DNA of 64,000 nucleotides from an uncultured Ruminococcus sp. (GTDB lineage Bacteria > Bacillota > Clostridia > Oscillospirales > Ruminococcaceae). Location: NCBI GenBank assembly GCA_902780695.1, contig CACZGM010000006.1:1-64000 (forward strand). The letters run 5' to 3'. Numbering within the stretch: the first letter of the stretch is position 1; each line of letters begins with the position of its first letter. Of this stretch, positions 53,920 to 63,728 are shown one piece after another. The notes under the pieces were generated by a model that saw only the letters and a program-made list of their open reading frames with translations, was not told the origin of the DNA and ran no database searches. The position numbers and the translations under genes are program-made.

Positions 53920-56900
53920 TCATCTTGCCGGAGGATCGACGCTTGCCAGCGGTTCCGCGACAAGATACTGACCGCCGGATTCCGCGAGAACAGCCGAGGT
54001 CGTCCTGAACTTCCAGGTCTTGCTCCTGCTGCCCATGCTTGCGGTGTCGGCTATTATCTGCCGTCCTTCGACAGAAATGTAGATCTCGGCGTTGTGATCG
54101 CCCTGGGTGCGGTCTGTGTAGTTTACGATATACACCTGATAGTCACCGGCATCGGGCTGGTCGAAGTAGATGTGTTCTACGGACTCCGTTCTGTCGCCGC
54201 TTATATTCATATCGACATCAAGATATCCGCCGTCCGCTTCCTTATTGCTGTATGATATGTGACCGCCCTGAGGTGTTATGCAGTGCAGGTCGAGGTCATC
54301 GTGACCATACCAGTGAAGCGTTATGGTTATCCTGCCCTCATGTGCGCCCATTTCCGCAAGAAGTGCGTTCATGCTGTTCCTCGGATTTGACTCGGGACCG
54401 TAATGCACTTTTCCGTCCTGATCCTTGATGTATTCACATACCGAGACGGTGAATGATACGGTATCTCCGGACTCGTCCTCCTCCGCACGCTTAATGAGAT
54501 CCTCAGGGATAAGCCTGTCAAGATTTATCGAGCGCTCCTGTCCGGCTATCCCGAGAGTGTAGTATTCGATAACGGGTCTTTCGGGGTTGGTCGAAGCAGT
54601 TATTGTCACACGATAGCCGTCAACAAGGTTTTTCTTTGCCACCTCACTCATTTCCGGCATTCTGAACCACAGCTGACCGTCTTTTATCTCCGGGGTTATC
54701 TCGTCGGGGGCAAGCATTGTCCACAGCGAGTAGCCCTCAGCCGCCTTCGAGAACGAGAACCAGTTTGAAACTGTCGTCACGACCCCCTGCGTTCCGCCGT
54801 CAACCTCGATCACAGCACCTTTTTTCAGCGCTTCGACAGACTGAGGCGGATAAAAGAGACCATGCTTGCAGGTCTCACAGTCAGTGTTTCCGACGGGAAT
54901 AAACGACCTATCCGTGAACGTGGACCTGAATCCCTCGTCCTGAGCCACAAGAAGCGATGCCTGCTTATTGTAATTATCGGGAACGTACACATTGAAAAAA
55001 CGGGTCCTTATCGTGTAATCCTCATTTTTGACATTCACTCTTCCGCCGTTCCGGTTAGAGAGACCTATTGACGGGCTGAAATATCTGCCTTTATAGTCCT
55101 TACTGATCCCAAAGAATTTCATCTTGTTTTCTTCCGCAAAATCTTTGAACCTTCGTGTTAGATCATGTTCCCAGTACCCGAACGCTGATTTGAGAAGCGG
55201 ACCCATTGACGGTTTTATATCTATGAGCCAGTACGCACCGAACAGCTTGTGCCATGTCATTTTTCGGGTGCCGCCCTTTTCATACTTATTCCACAGATAC
55301 TCGATGAAACGCGCATACGGATAACCGAGGTCGGCAGTATCCAGATTCCCCTCCATATTGGATTTATCAAAGGTCGTGAATTTGTCGGCTTCTGATGAAA
55401 GCCACACATCGCTGGAGGAATTGTTCATTCCAACGGCATAGAAGTCAAACTGTATACCGTTTTCAAGCGACGGCTTTGTTTTCATAAGAGAACCGTTCTC
55501 CGATGTCGAAACGGTGACTACTCCGCCCGCTCCCGTAATGTTCATGGTATGTGACATATACCAGTCGCACGCCTGTTCCTCAAGAAGCTGTGAGCAGGCT
55601 TCGTCATATTTCGGACTTGAGCGGGCTCCCGTACAGTATTCTCTCTGGCACATATGCGACATTTCATGTGTGAGTGTGCTGAGTATCTTGGAATTAGCAG
55701 GCTCCGAGCGTCCGAGACCGCTCGTCGGTATTGCCGCAAAGCTCCGCATACTGGGTATATACTGCGATGTTTTTGCATTCGATATACCGGGATTCATAAA
55801 GATCACCGGGCAGTCCGTAGGTACTTTGACTTTTGCGATATCTCTCAGATAATAGTGGGCATAGCGGACAAGTTCAGCCATTTTATGTGCGCTTTCCCAG
55901 GTGTAATTATTATTATCGAGCTCTGCCTTTAACGAATTGCCGCATTCTATATAGTCGTTATCCTTGCTGAGCTTTTCCACGAATATCTTTACCTGCCTTG
56001 CAACGGTAAGCGCATAGGCATATTTCATATTCGGATCGCTCATATAGTCCTCGCCGTAGTCACGCTTCATGCTTGCAATCGCTTCTGCGGCGCTTGCATT
56101 ATAAGTCGATATCTCTATTTCCTCCATTGTTTTCTGAAGGCTTACCATCTTGGGCGAAAGGCTGAATTTTATCTTATAGATCTTTTTCCCCGCTGTCCTG
56201 AGTACAGGCATATCGCCCTTGTCGGTATGCTTTATTTCCACGACCTCATCGTATTCATAAACATCGTACTCCTCCATGTTCATAAGCTGTGTTTCGTCCG
56301 GATTGTTTATGAATTTGTTAACAAAAATAGCACCGCCTATTGTCACAAGCGTCCATATCACCTTACGGGCCGTTATGGCTATACCAAGGACCACCAGACC
56401 GTTATGACTCGCTTCGACGTGCAGGTTCGAACCGCGCAGCTCCGTTGCGTACTCATCCCACATACCGTCATCGTCGATATGGTAAACGGTCATGAAACGG
56501 AACAGTTCTTCCGGGATACCGAACTGTGAAAGGTCGAAATCCATATTGAAAACACCGCGCATACGATCTTCAGGCTGCATATCGGCATCGACTTCCCAGC
56601 CGATCATCGGTATGATGTCGATATCCTCACACCCGAAAGCGATATCCTGAAAACCGCGCAGAACATCATCACCGATACGGGAGACGCTGAACGTCCTGTC
56701 GTGGTCAAGAGCGTTCTCCGCCGCCGAGATAGAAAATCCGGTATCCGCAGTTATATTGAACGCGCGGCTGTTTCCTTCGATACTGCCTGCCGTCGGAGGT
56801 TCGCCGGTCGGCTCGGCAGGTTCGGCTATATTGGGTCTGAAAAGAGGAAGCAGGAAACCGGGCTTTGTGACACCCGTGACGAAGATCGCGAATACAAGCG

Positions 56901-56943
56901 TGAAGATGAGCAGTATAGTCGGAAATTTCTTGGGTCTTGTCAT
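53920..56943 (-). CDS. Large secreted HEXXH (gluzincin-like) protein
   Basis: A 1007-aa protein with an N-terminal membrane anchor or signal (about residues 6-24), probably exported. A metalloprotease-like zinc site is visible: LTHEMSH with H426, E427, H430, and a second-helix LLEEQACDWY (E455/E456), the spacing and acidic-Asp context of gluzincins. The downstream region (about 500-850) is beta-rich with a CETC pair. The C-terminal domain (about 880-990; TLHWYGHDDLDLHCITPQGG, PDAGDYQVYIVNYT) resembles DUF2135/pre-peptidase domains of secreted proteins. It starts in an ATGA overlap with the five-zinc-ribbon gene. No known protease family matched by eye; activity is inferred from the motif. Confidence 0.8.
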   Translation of the reverse strand: MTRPKKFPTILLIFTLVFAIFVTGVTKPGFLLPLFRPNIAEPAEPTGEPPTAGSIEGNSRAFNITADTGFSISAAENALDHDRTFSVSRIGDDVLRGFQDIAFGCEDIDIIPMIGWEVDADMQPEDRMRGVFNMDFDLSQFGIPEELFRFMTVYHIDDDGMWDEYATELRGSNLHVEASHNGLVVLGIAITARKVIWTLVTIGGAIFVNKFINNPDETQLMNMEEYDVYEYDEVVEIKHTDKGDMPVLRTAGKKIYKIKFSLSPKMVSLQKTMEEIEISTYNASAAEAIASMKRDYGEDYMSDPNMKYAYALTVARQVKIFVEKLSKDNDYIECGNSLKAELDNNNYTWESAHKMAELVRYAHYYLRDIAKVKVPTDCPVIFMNPGISNAKTSQYIPSMRSFAAIPTSGLGRSEPANSKILSTLTHEMSHMCQREYCTGARSSPKYDEACSQLLEEQACDWYMSHTMNITGAGGVVTVSTSENGSLMKTKPSLENGIQFDFYAVGMNNSSSDVWLSSEADKFTTFDKSNMEGNLDTADLGYPYARFIEYLWNKYEKGGTRKMTWHKLFGAYWLIDIKPSMGPLLKSAFGYWEHDLTRRFKDFAEENKMKFFGISKDYKGRYFSPSIGLSNRNGGRVNVKNEDYTIRTRFFNVYVPDNYNKQASLLVAQDEGFRSTFTDRSFIPVGNTDCETCKHGLFYPPQSVEALKKGAVIEVDGGTQGVVTTVSNWFSFSKAAEGYSLWTMLAPDEITPEIKDGQLWFRMPEMSEVAKKNLVDGYRVTITASTNPERPVIEYYTLGIAGQERSINLDRLIPEDLIKRAEEDESGDTVSFTVSVCEYIKDQDGKVHYGPESNPRNSMNALLAEMGAHEGRITITLHWYGHDDLDLHCITPQGGHISYSNKEADGGYLDVDMNISGDRTESVEHIYFDQPDAGDYQVYIVNYTDRTQGDHNAEIYISVEGRQIIADTASMGSRSKTWKFRTTSAVLAESGGQYLVAEPLASVDPPAR

Positions 56944-57860
56944 TGCTGCGCACCTCCTTCTTCTACATTATCTCCGTAAAGCCAGCTGTAAAGGTCGTGC
57001 GACGGAACAAAAGCCGGCCTCTGCGGCGGATCGGCTAAAGCCGCATCGTACTGTGCCTGAAGTTCATCCTTGTCTTCATCTTCACCCGACAGCGGTTCCG
57101 AAAATGCGGTGGGCTCAAGCCTTGCATTCTGTATGTTCCGGATACCGTCCTTCCACAGAAAGAACGCCAGAACAAGGCAGATGATTATAAGTATGATGCG
57201 AAGCGGTATGTAGCGCTTCGGTTTCATATTCACAGCGCCCATATTCTGATACTGCGCGTTCATATACGCCTGCTGTGCGAGCTGCTGCGACATCATCTGA
57301 GCGGGCTGCTGATACACAGGCGGCTGCATCTGCTGAACAGGCAGCCGGACCTGCTGCGCGATCTGCTGCTGTGCGTTATTAGCTTGTCCGGCTTTGTTTA
57401 CCTTAGTGCCGCATTTGTCACAGAACGCGGCTCCGGGATCAAGCTGCGAGCCGCAGTTTGAACAGAAGCTTCCGCGGACCGACGCATCGGCACGGACTGC
57501 CGTCCCGCACTCCGGACAGAATGAAGAGCTTTCGGATATGGGTTTTCCGCAGTTTGAGCAGAATGTTCCGTGAGAAGACGCATCGGTACCGACTGCCGTC
57601 CCGCAATTCGGACAGAACGCCGAATCGTCGGGTATCGGGTCACCGCATTTCGGACAGAATGTTCCGTGAGAAGGGGCATCGGTACCGACTGCCGTCCCGC
57701 ATTTGTCGCAGAACGCGGCTCCGGGATTAAGCTGCGAACCGCAGTTTGAACAGAAGCTGCTCTGAGCCGGTTCATCGGCATGGACTGCCGTTCCGCACAC
57801 CGGGCAGAACGCCGAACTGTCGGATAACGGGTTTCCGCATTTTGAACATTTCTTATCCAT
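56940..57860 (-). CDS. Membrane protein with five tandem zinc ribbons
   Basis: A 306-aa protein. Residues 1-155 are five zinc ribbons of the CxxCG-x(9-11)-FCxxCG type, separated by 12-14-residue linkers. Ribbons 2 and 5 are near-identical (FCSNCGSQL, PGAAFCDKCG), so recent internal duplication is likely. A Gln/Ala/Pro-rich stretch (about 165-215) leads to one transmembrane helix (about 229-247) and a short acidic tail. With the ribbons first and the helix late, the ribbons are probably cytoplasmic and the tail outside (inference). ATG at 57860 follows AAAGGAG. It overlaps the HEXXH gene by 4 bp. Confidence 0.85.
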   Translation of the reverse strand: MDKKCSKCGNPLSDSSAFCPVCGTAVHADEPAQSSFCSNCGSQLNPGAAFCDKCGTAVGTDAPSHGTFCPKCGDPIPDDSAFCPNCGTAVGTDASSHGTFCSNCGKPISESSSFCPECGTAVRADASVRGSFCSNCGSQLDPGAAFCDKCGTKVNKAGQANNAQQQIAQQVRLPVQQMQPPVYQQPAQMMSQQLAQQAYMNAQYQNMGAVNMKPKRYIPLRIILIIICLVLAFFLWKDGIRNIQNARLEPTAFSEPLSGEDEDKDELQAQYDAALADPPQRPAFVPSHDLYSWLYGDNVEEGGAQQ

Positions 57861-57892
57861 GTCATTACTCCTTTCATTTCGGCCTTTTTTCG

Positions 57893-59671
57893 TCACAGGT
57901 ATTTTTCAAGCGTCTGCCGCACATTTGCGATATGCTTGCCGTACTGCTTTTTAACGCTGTCGGCATAGGATTTAAACGCCCTGCACATATCGGGGTGCTG
58001 GAAAACAAATGTCATGAACGGCGGTTTCAGCCGGCTGACAGCAACAATATTCTTCGCAATTATCATCTTCATATCGTCGAAGGGCGGCTGCGGCAATACA
58101 CAAAGGCGATATCCCTGCCTGCTTTCCAGAAGTTTCAGAATATTTCCGATATGCTCTGCGTATTCCTCAGTGGTGTAAACCGCTGCACGACCGGGGATAT
58201 CCATAGTTACCCTACCGCCGAAAAGCTCTTCATCGGCAGGGAGATAAACGCATTCATACAGCTCGTTTACCGCAGATATCCCGGGTCGAGCCGCGGTAAG
58301 ATCAGGTGCTTTCCTGCGGATAAGGCTGTCGGGCATAGTGGCAAAAGTAAGCGTTCCGGAGATCACCGTCACCGATGAGGGATCGGCTTTGACCGAGATA
58401 TCCGCGTCCGCGGTGCTGATGAACCGGACAAGCGGGCTTGACCGTTCAAGAAGACTGCTGTAAGCCGCCTGATGAGCGCAGAGCTGTTCCCGTCCGGTAT
58501 CGTATCTGTACATTCCTATGTCGTTTTCCGTTCCGGTAACGTTGGAACCGCTGATACAGAAATGTTCCGGACAAAGGAACAATGTCGTCGAAAATCTCAC
58601 ATTGATCTGCGGCTTGCAGTAATAAGCGTGTATCATGCCTGACGGATACAGCGGCAGCCAGCTTTTTATCGCATCGGCCATTTCCGACATACTGCGGTTG
58701 ATGTTATGTATAATGTGTATCTGTGTACCGTTGTTGACGCACATCATCATAAGAGATGCCCATTTGATGCGGAATTCGCTGTCCGCTGTGATCCAGTCCA
58801 TTTTCTGATCGGAATAGAGATATATCTTTTCGGGACGAAGCGTGACCACATTTCCGAGAAAACGTATCACCGCACGGCGCAGCCCGTCACTGCCGTAGTA
58901 TTCGGAAGAATTGTCCGACAGCACAGCGCTGTCAACCGCCTGTTCAAAGCTGAGCGGAGATTCTCCCGCTCCTGCGCGAAAGCCGCTGATATGATCGAGC
59001 AGACCTTCTATCAGCACTGCGCTGTCATTATTGTTCGATTCATAAAGCCAGTCATAGAACATCTCAAAAGCAGCTTCACGGTTGTCAAGAGCGTTCGGAG
59101 ACAGATCCATCAGCTTCTCAAGCGCGGGCAGTTTTTTATGTTCTATGAGCCTGTCAAGCAGAGCTTCCGCAATATCGTTCATCATCTGCGGATTGTTTTT
59201 CGGAGAACGGACTCCGCTGCGGAACCGGCTTATATACGACGGGTCGGTATTGACCTGCTTTCCGAGTCTGATATTTGACAAGCCCGTCAGCGTCATTATT
59301 GAATCGAGCCTTGTTCCGAAAGTGCTGTATGCCGCAGCAGACGTGTCGGATATATAAGATCTGCGCGATCTTACATTTTCTACTGTTTCGCCGTCATAAA
59401 GGTATTCTACGACCGCTGACCGTATCCGACCGCCGGAAGAGAAAGCGTCACAGCCGATAATGCCGCACAGATCTCCGATCTTTTCCTTTCCGGACGCTGC
59501 TTTATAAAGCCCGTCCGCAAGATTGTACGCGCCCGTACCGTTTTGCTTCGGGACGCGTGTCCCCGAACACAGGCGCTGGATATACGAGCGGTCACATTCC
59601 ATCTGCCCCGCGAGGTACTTTATATTTATATCAAGAGAAGACATCAGCTTGTTCAGCTTTTCCGAAAACAT
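57893..59671 (-). CDS. Regulator-like protein with two HTH domains
   Basis: A 592-aa protein. Two N-terminal XRE/Cro-like HTH domains: residues about 4-70 (LNKLMSSLDINIKYLAGQM, IQRLCSGTRVPK) and about 118-180 (LTGLSNIRLGKQVNTDPSYI, RFRSGVRSPK), each ending in the shared SGxRxPK. The remaining 400 residues are a mostly alpha/beta region with no motif I recognise (VYLPADEELFGG, RAAVYTTEEYAEHIGNIL). It heads the four-gene zinc-ribbon/HEXXH operon, 32 bp upstream of the five-ribbon gene. Likely an autoregulator binding the inverted repeat next to its own promoter; the long domain may sense a signal. Confidence 0.82.
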   Translation of the reverse strand: MFSEKLNKLMSSLDINIKYLAGQMECDRSYIQRLCSGTRVPKQNGTGAYNLADGLYKAASGKEKIGDLCGIIGCDAFSSGGRIRSAVVEYLYDGETVENVRSRRSYISDTSAAAYSTFGTRLDSIMTLTGLSNIRLGKQVNTDPSYISRFRSGVRSPKNNPQMMNDIAEALLDRLIEHKKLPALEKLMDLSPNALDNREAAFEMFYDWLYESNNNDSAVLIEGLLDHISGFRAGAGESPLSFEQAVDSAVLSDNSSEYYGSDGLRRAVIRFLGNVVTLRPEKIYLYSDQKMDWITADSEFRIKWASLMMMCVNNGTQIHIIHNINRSMSEMADAIKSWLPLYPSGMIHAYYCKPQINVRFSTTLFLCPEHFCISGSNVTGTENDIGMYRYDTGREQLCAHQAAYSSLLERSSPLVRFISTADADISVKADPSSVTVISGTLTFATMPDSLIRRKAPDLTAARPGISAVNELYECVYLPADEELFGGRVTMDIPGRAAVYTTEEYAEHIGNILKLLESRQGYRLCVLPQPPFDDMKMIIAKNIVAVSRLKPPFMTFVFQHPDMCRAFKSYADSVKKQYGKHIANVRQTLEKYL

Positions 59672-59702
59672 AACATCACCGTCATTTGCAATACTTTAAT
59701 TA

Positions 59703-59731
59703 ATTGTAACATATGGCACCCATAAAAACAA
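59703..59731 (-). promoter_or_regulatory. Promoter of the double-HTH/zinc-ribbon operon
   Basis: Minus strand -35 TTGTTT (59726-59731), 17-bp spacer, -10 TACAAT (59703-59708). Confidence 0.55.
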
Positions 59732-59770
59732 GTGTGACCAAAAAATTGTCAATGATTTTTTTGGTCACAC
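59732..59770. promoter_or_regulatory. 14-bp inverted repeat, candidate operator or terminator
   Basis: GTGTGACCAAAAAA (59732-59745) and TTTTTTGGTCACAC (59757-59770), perfect, 11-bp spacer, directly abutting the -35 box. A further TGTGAC (reverse GTCACA, 59777-59782) lies outside. On the minus strand the hairpin is followed by TTGTTTTTAT, so it could also end the GGDEF transcript. Confidence 0.6.
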
Positions 59771-59854
59771 ATAATATGTCACATTTTATTCTGTTTTATT
59801 TTAAAGTTATTACGAAAAGCTGAATAAAGACAATACCGCACAAATCAGCAGATA

Positions 59855-60943
59855 TCAGCAAGGAAGTCCTTCGTTGTCCAGCCGCTTTCCTACAGCTATG
59901 AGCTTTGCGAGGAAATAGAGCGACGCGCACTCGTCCTCCTGCCAGATGCGGTGACTTCTCGGTTCCGCGCAGATAAGATAACCGTCCGTTTCGGACTTCA
60001 GGCCTACTCTTGTTACAAGCACCGTTTCCATTTCATGCTTTATCAGAGATTTATAGAAGATCGGCGCGTGTTCTTGGACTTCGCCGATATTATTCGTATA
60101 ATAAATATCGTCTTTTGTAAGCTCCTCAATATCACTTGCATCTTCTTTGAAGTCCTTTTTGAGTACAGCGTACATCGTACCGCTTTTATCCGCATAGTAG
60201 AGATCGGTTATTCCAAGCTCGTCCATAAGGAGCGGGATCACCGCGTGAAACTTGTTGTCTGCCCCGGGAACAAGCTCACACTGTCTTGTAATAGACTGCA
60301 TGACCGTGCAGATACCGTGGCCTGACAGTCTTTTTATCACAATATTCTTATGCTTTTCCGCAACATATATGATATAGCAGTTTCTGCCCTTATTCTTGCC
60401 GCGGTAAAGAGTCTTGTCGATCATCGAGAAAAGCTCGTCGTAATCGGTCGTATCGTCGGGGAAGGTCGCACAGCCTATGGTTCCGGTAACGAAAGGATTG
60501 CACCCGGTCAGTTCATAGTTTCTGCGAAGGACTTTTCCGTCGTTATAGAGATTGACGAAGAATGATTTCTTTTCATCGTAACTGATATCCCTGAGATCAA
60601 CGAACAGGAACTCGTCGCCGCCCAGACGGCCGGCAACACCAAACCCGTCAAGATAATCGATAAGGCTGGAAGATACGCCGCGAAGCACATCATCTCCGGT
60701 GCCGTGACCGTAGGTATCGTTTATAAATTTGAAATTGTCAAGATCGAGCATCACGAGAGAAAATGGTTTGTTATCGGCAATAAGCGACTTGACAAAACCA
60801 AGCATATACGGTCTTGATATCAGTCCCGTAAGAGGTTCCGTTATGTGATCAAGACCGTTTTTTTCGATCTGTTCGTCAAAATATTTATACTTAATGAGTT
60901 GCTCTATCTTGTACATTTTTACAGACCCTACCTTATAATTCAT
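59855..60943 (-). CDS. GGDEF-domain protein (putative diguanylate cyclase)
   Basis: A 362-aa soluble protein. The GGDEF domain is N-terminal (about residues 35-195) with LDLDNFKFINDTYGH (metal-binding) and the intact active site RLGGDEF (108-112), so c-di-GMP synthesis is plausible. The product-inhibition RxxD motif is not present at the usual position. The C-terminal half (about 200-362) is a GAF-like or sensory region of unclear family (YADKSGTMYAVLKKDF). Start could also be the ATG nine codons later. Together with the HD-GYP protein at 22.4 kb it indicates a c-di-GMP system. Confidence 0.88.
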   Translation of the reverse strand: MNYKVGSVKMYKIEQLIKYKYFDEQIEKNGLDHITEPLTGLISRPYMLGFVKSLIADNKPFSLVMLDLDNFKFINDTYGHGTGDDVLRGVSSSLIDYLDGFGVAGRLGGDEFLFVDLRDISYDEKKSFFVNLYNDGKVLRRNYELTGCNPFVTGTIGCATFPDDTTDYDELFSMIDKTLYRGKNKGRNCYIIYVAEKHKNIVIKRLSGHGICTVMQSITRQCELVPGADNKFHAVIPLLMDELGITDLYYADKSGTMYAVLKKDFKEDASDIEELTKDDIYYTNNIGEVQEHAPIFYKSLIKHEMETVLVTRVGLKSETDGYLICAEPRSHRIWQEDECASLYFLAKLIAVGKRLDNEGLPC

Positions 60944-60990
60944 AGTTATATAGATTACCTCTTCAGCTGCCTGCCGACAGCAATATTGCG

Positions 60991-61785
60991 TCAGATCAGG
61001 ATATCAAGCAGTTCCGCCGCGTTTTTATACAGTATATTCTCTCTGTCCGCGTCGGTTATCGGCTCCTGGAGGATAGCCTGAACATACATTCTGGGATTGC
61101 ATATCGGATAATCCGTACCGAAAACGAATTTTTCCGACCCTACCTTTTTTACTCCGTAGGCAACAAGACCGTATCTGAAAATTCCCGTTCCCGACAGATC
61201 AAGGCGGAAATTATCGAATTTTTTCAGTCTCTCGATATGAAGCAGGTACAATTCCTTATCGTTCGGGTGTGCTGCCACAAAATTCAGCTTCGGGTGTGCC
61301 GCTATCATTTCCGTCATCTGCTTCTGTTCGTCCTTCATGGTATGAAAGCTCACGGTCATTCCGTACTGCTCCGCAGCTTCAAGTATGGTGTGCAGTCCGG
61401 CGTTCGCGTAATCGCTCCAACCGTGCATATACGGCACCAGTTCACCTATCAGCCGCACTCCGCGGTCTGCCATTCTTTCGATCTCCGCGACAGACTTATT
61501 CACGAAATACGGGTGTATATGAAATCCCGGCGTGTAAAAATCCCCGAGCGTATCTTTCAGTGCAAGAGCCTTGTCATTGCACTCTTTTATGTACGAAAAT
61601 CCTTCCTCCACAGTGTAGGGACGTTTCAGCAGAACGCTCCCGCAGATATGCGATATACCGGCTTTTTCTACATCTTCCCGAAGCTGTTCCGGTGACGGAT
61701 CAAAGCATTCGGGATAGAAACACAGGAACTCGCCGGAGGAAATATATGGATGCGTGTGAAAATCTATTACCTTCATATTTTTCAC
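60991..61785 (-). CDS. Amidohydrolase-superfamily metal-dependent hydrolase
   Basis: A 264-aa TIM-barrel hydrolase of the amidohydrolase_2/TatD-like group. Metal ligands: DFHTHPY near the N-terminus, H and E residues in [12 protein letters not shown] and [19 protein letters not shown] and [10 protein letters not shown] (the C-terminal Asp). The GTG start forms a GTGA overlap with the chemoreceptor stop, so it is translated coupled to it. A few codons downstream is an ATG that is the alternative start. Substrate unknown; pairing of a hydrolase with a chemoreceptor suggests it may process the attractant (inference). Confidence 0.87.
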   Translation of the reverse strand: MKNMKVIDFHTHPYISSGEFLCFYPECFDPSPEQLREDVEKAGISHICGSVLLKRPYTVEEGFSYIKECNDKALALKDTLGDFYTPGFHIHPYFVNKSVAEIERMADRGVRLIGELVPYMHGWSDYANAGLHTILEAAEQYGMTVSFHTMKDEQKQMTEMIAAHPKLNFVAAHPNDKELYLLHIERLKKFDNFRLDLSGTGIFRYGLVAYGVKKVGSEKFVFGTDYPICNPRMYVQAILQEPITDADRENILYKNAAELLDILI

Positions 61786-63728
61786 CGATTGATCCTGAAT
61801 CTTGAGATCTGATCCTTTAAGAGTTTAGACTGTCCGGAAAGCTCCTCGCACGATGCCGCAGTCTCTTCTGCCGTAGCGGAGTTTGTCTGTATTACCTGAG
61901 CTATCTGCTCAACGCCCGAGGTGATCTGCCTGATTGAGCTGTTCTGCTCTGCACTTGCACGGGCTATCTGAGTTATCAGCCCTGCGGTCTCGGAGGATAT
62001 TGTCTTGACTTCCTTCATCGACTCGGCTGTGGCGGAAGCTATCGCGCTTCCCTTGCCTACCGCATCGATAGACGCGGTAATGAGCGATGATGTGCTTTTT
62101 GCAGCTTCGGCGGATTTGTTCGCAAGATTGCGTACTTCATCGGCAACTACCGCGAAGCCTTTTCCCGCATCTCCGGCGCGCGCCGCTTCAACAGCCGCAT
62201 TCAGCGCAAGGATATTCGTCTGGAAAGATATATCCTCGATAGTCTTGATTATCTTTTCTATCTCCCTTGAAGTATCGCTTATCTCGTTCATTGCAGAGAC
62301 CATGCTCTGTATCTGCTTATCCTGCTGATTGACCTTATCCTGCGTCTGGGCGGAAAGATCACCGGCGTGTGCGGCATTTCCGGCGGTAGCAGCTATCTGC
62401 GACGATACTTCCGCGATTGTCGCGGAGATCTCCTCAATAGCGGAAGCCTGTCTCGTTGTGCCGTCCGCAAGGGACTGCGAACCTTCCGCCATCTGGTTCG
62501 AGCCCGAAAGCACTTCGTCCGACGATACGTTCATACTGCTGAGCGTATTGCCGAGATCGTCCTCGATCTTGAGTATATTCTTCTCGATATCCTCGAAAAT
62601 TCCGGGATAATCGACCGCGGGGGTCTGAGTAAAGTCGCCTTCCGCCATTGCCGCGAGTATCCGTGACGAATCGCCCACGACATCACACATACTGTGCTTT
62701 GCTCCGCGGAGTATCTCAACGAACTGACCGACTTCATCATCAGCGAATCTGTATGTGACATTTGTTGTATCAAGCTGACCCGCACGCATTTCGGCAGCAT
62801 ATTCCTCCGCGTTCTTCAGAGGATTGGTGACACGCTTCAGACAGAACACGAATATAAACACCGCGATGCCTACTGCTCCGAGCACGCCGATTATTATCGC
62901 CGTTGCGGTAACACCTGAAAACTTGCCGTCGGCATTTGAAGCGTTTGCGCCTGCCCAGTACGCACCGATGATGTTGCCGTCATAGTCCTTCATCGTCTGA
63001 TACGAAACATAGTAATGCCTGTCAACGACATCATGCTGTCCCTCATACCTGCCGTCTTTTTGCAGCACCGCTTCCTGCACATCTTCGTTAAGCTCGGTGC
63101 CGGTTGCACGTTCGCCGTTGTCCCGCCTGAGTGTGGTGGCATATCTGATGTTACGGTTCCATACGGTGGCATCGCAGTTGGATATTTTCATTACGTCGTC
63201 GAGCCAGTCCGTAGCGCCCATAGTAAACCCGAGACATATAACATAGGTCTCGCCGTACAGCTTTGTCGTATCCGCATACATCGCAACTATCTCATCATCA
63301 CATCTCGCAACGCCGTTTATCACCTTTCCGTTTGCGACCTGACTGTAATCAAAAGAGCTGAGCGGATAGGATTCAGACTTGTAGGTTATGTTTCCGTTCG
63401 CGCCGGCAACGATCATATAGAAATCCTTGTTTCCTCCGAACGCATCGTTCAGTGCAGCATCAAACACTTCACTGTTTTTTTCCGCGGTCGGAAGGAACAC
63501 GGTTACTCCTTCATCGTTCACTATGCTTTTATATGCGTCGTGGAGTTTGTTTATCTCTGACTGCACCCGGTTTTCAAGCACCTGCATACCGACTACCGCT
63601 CTTTCGAGCATGATGCTGTCGTTATACGCGCGCATTGAAATAAGCGTTACGGTAATAAGCAGCGTAATTACTGCTGCAATACATATCGTGGTAATAAAAA
63701 CGATCTGAAAACCCAGCTTCTTAAACAT
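61782..63728 (-). CDS. Methyl-accepting chemotaxis protein
   Basis: A 648-aa chemoreceptor. TM1 (about 8-30), an extracellular dCache-type sensing domain (about 40-270, [17 protein letters not shown]), TM2 (about 275-297), HAMP (about 298-350), and the cytoplasmic signalling domain. The conserved hairpin tip is in [20 protein letters not shown] followed by [20 protein letters not shown], and the final segment binds methylation enzymes. It senses a small extracellular ligand, unknown. It is the first gene of the pair with the amidohydrolase. Upstream 63729-64000 shows two hairpins (63963-63993 and about 63923-63945) but no gene. Confidence 0.95.
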   Translation of the reverse strand: MFKKLGFQIVFITTICIAAVITLLITVTLISMRAYNDSIMLERAVVGMQVLENRVQSEINKLHDAYKSIVNDEGVTVFLPTAEKNSEVFDAALNDAFGGNKDFYMIVAGANGNITYKSESYPLSSFDYSQVANGKVINGVARCDDEIVAMYADTTKLYGETYVICLGFTMGATDWLDDVMKISNCDATVWNRNIRYATTLRRDNGERATGTELNEDVQEAVLQKDGRYEGQHDVVDRHYYVSYQTMKDYDGNIIGAYWAGANASNADGKFSGVTATAIIIGVLGAVGIAVFIFVFCLKRVTNPLKNAEEYAAEMRAGQLDTTNVTYRFADDEVGQFVEILRGAKHSMCDVVGDSSRILAAMAEGDFTQTPAVDYPGIFEDIEKNILKIEDDLGNTLSSMNVSSDEVLSGSNQMAEGSQSLADGTTRQASAIEEISATIAEVSSQIAATAGNAAHAGDLSAQTQDKVNQQDKQIQSMVSAMNEISDTSREIEKIIKTIEDISFQTNILALNAAVEAARAGDAGKGFAVVADEVRNLANKSAEAAKSTSSLITASIDAVGKGSAIASATAESMKEVKTISSETAGLITQIARASAEQNSSIRQITSGVEQIAQVIQTNSATAEETAASCEELSGQSKLLKDQISRFRINR

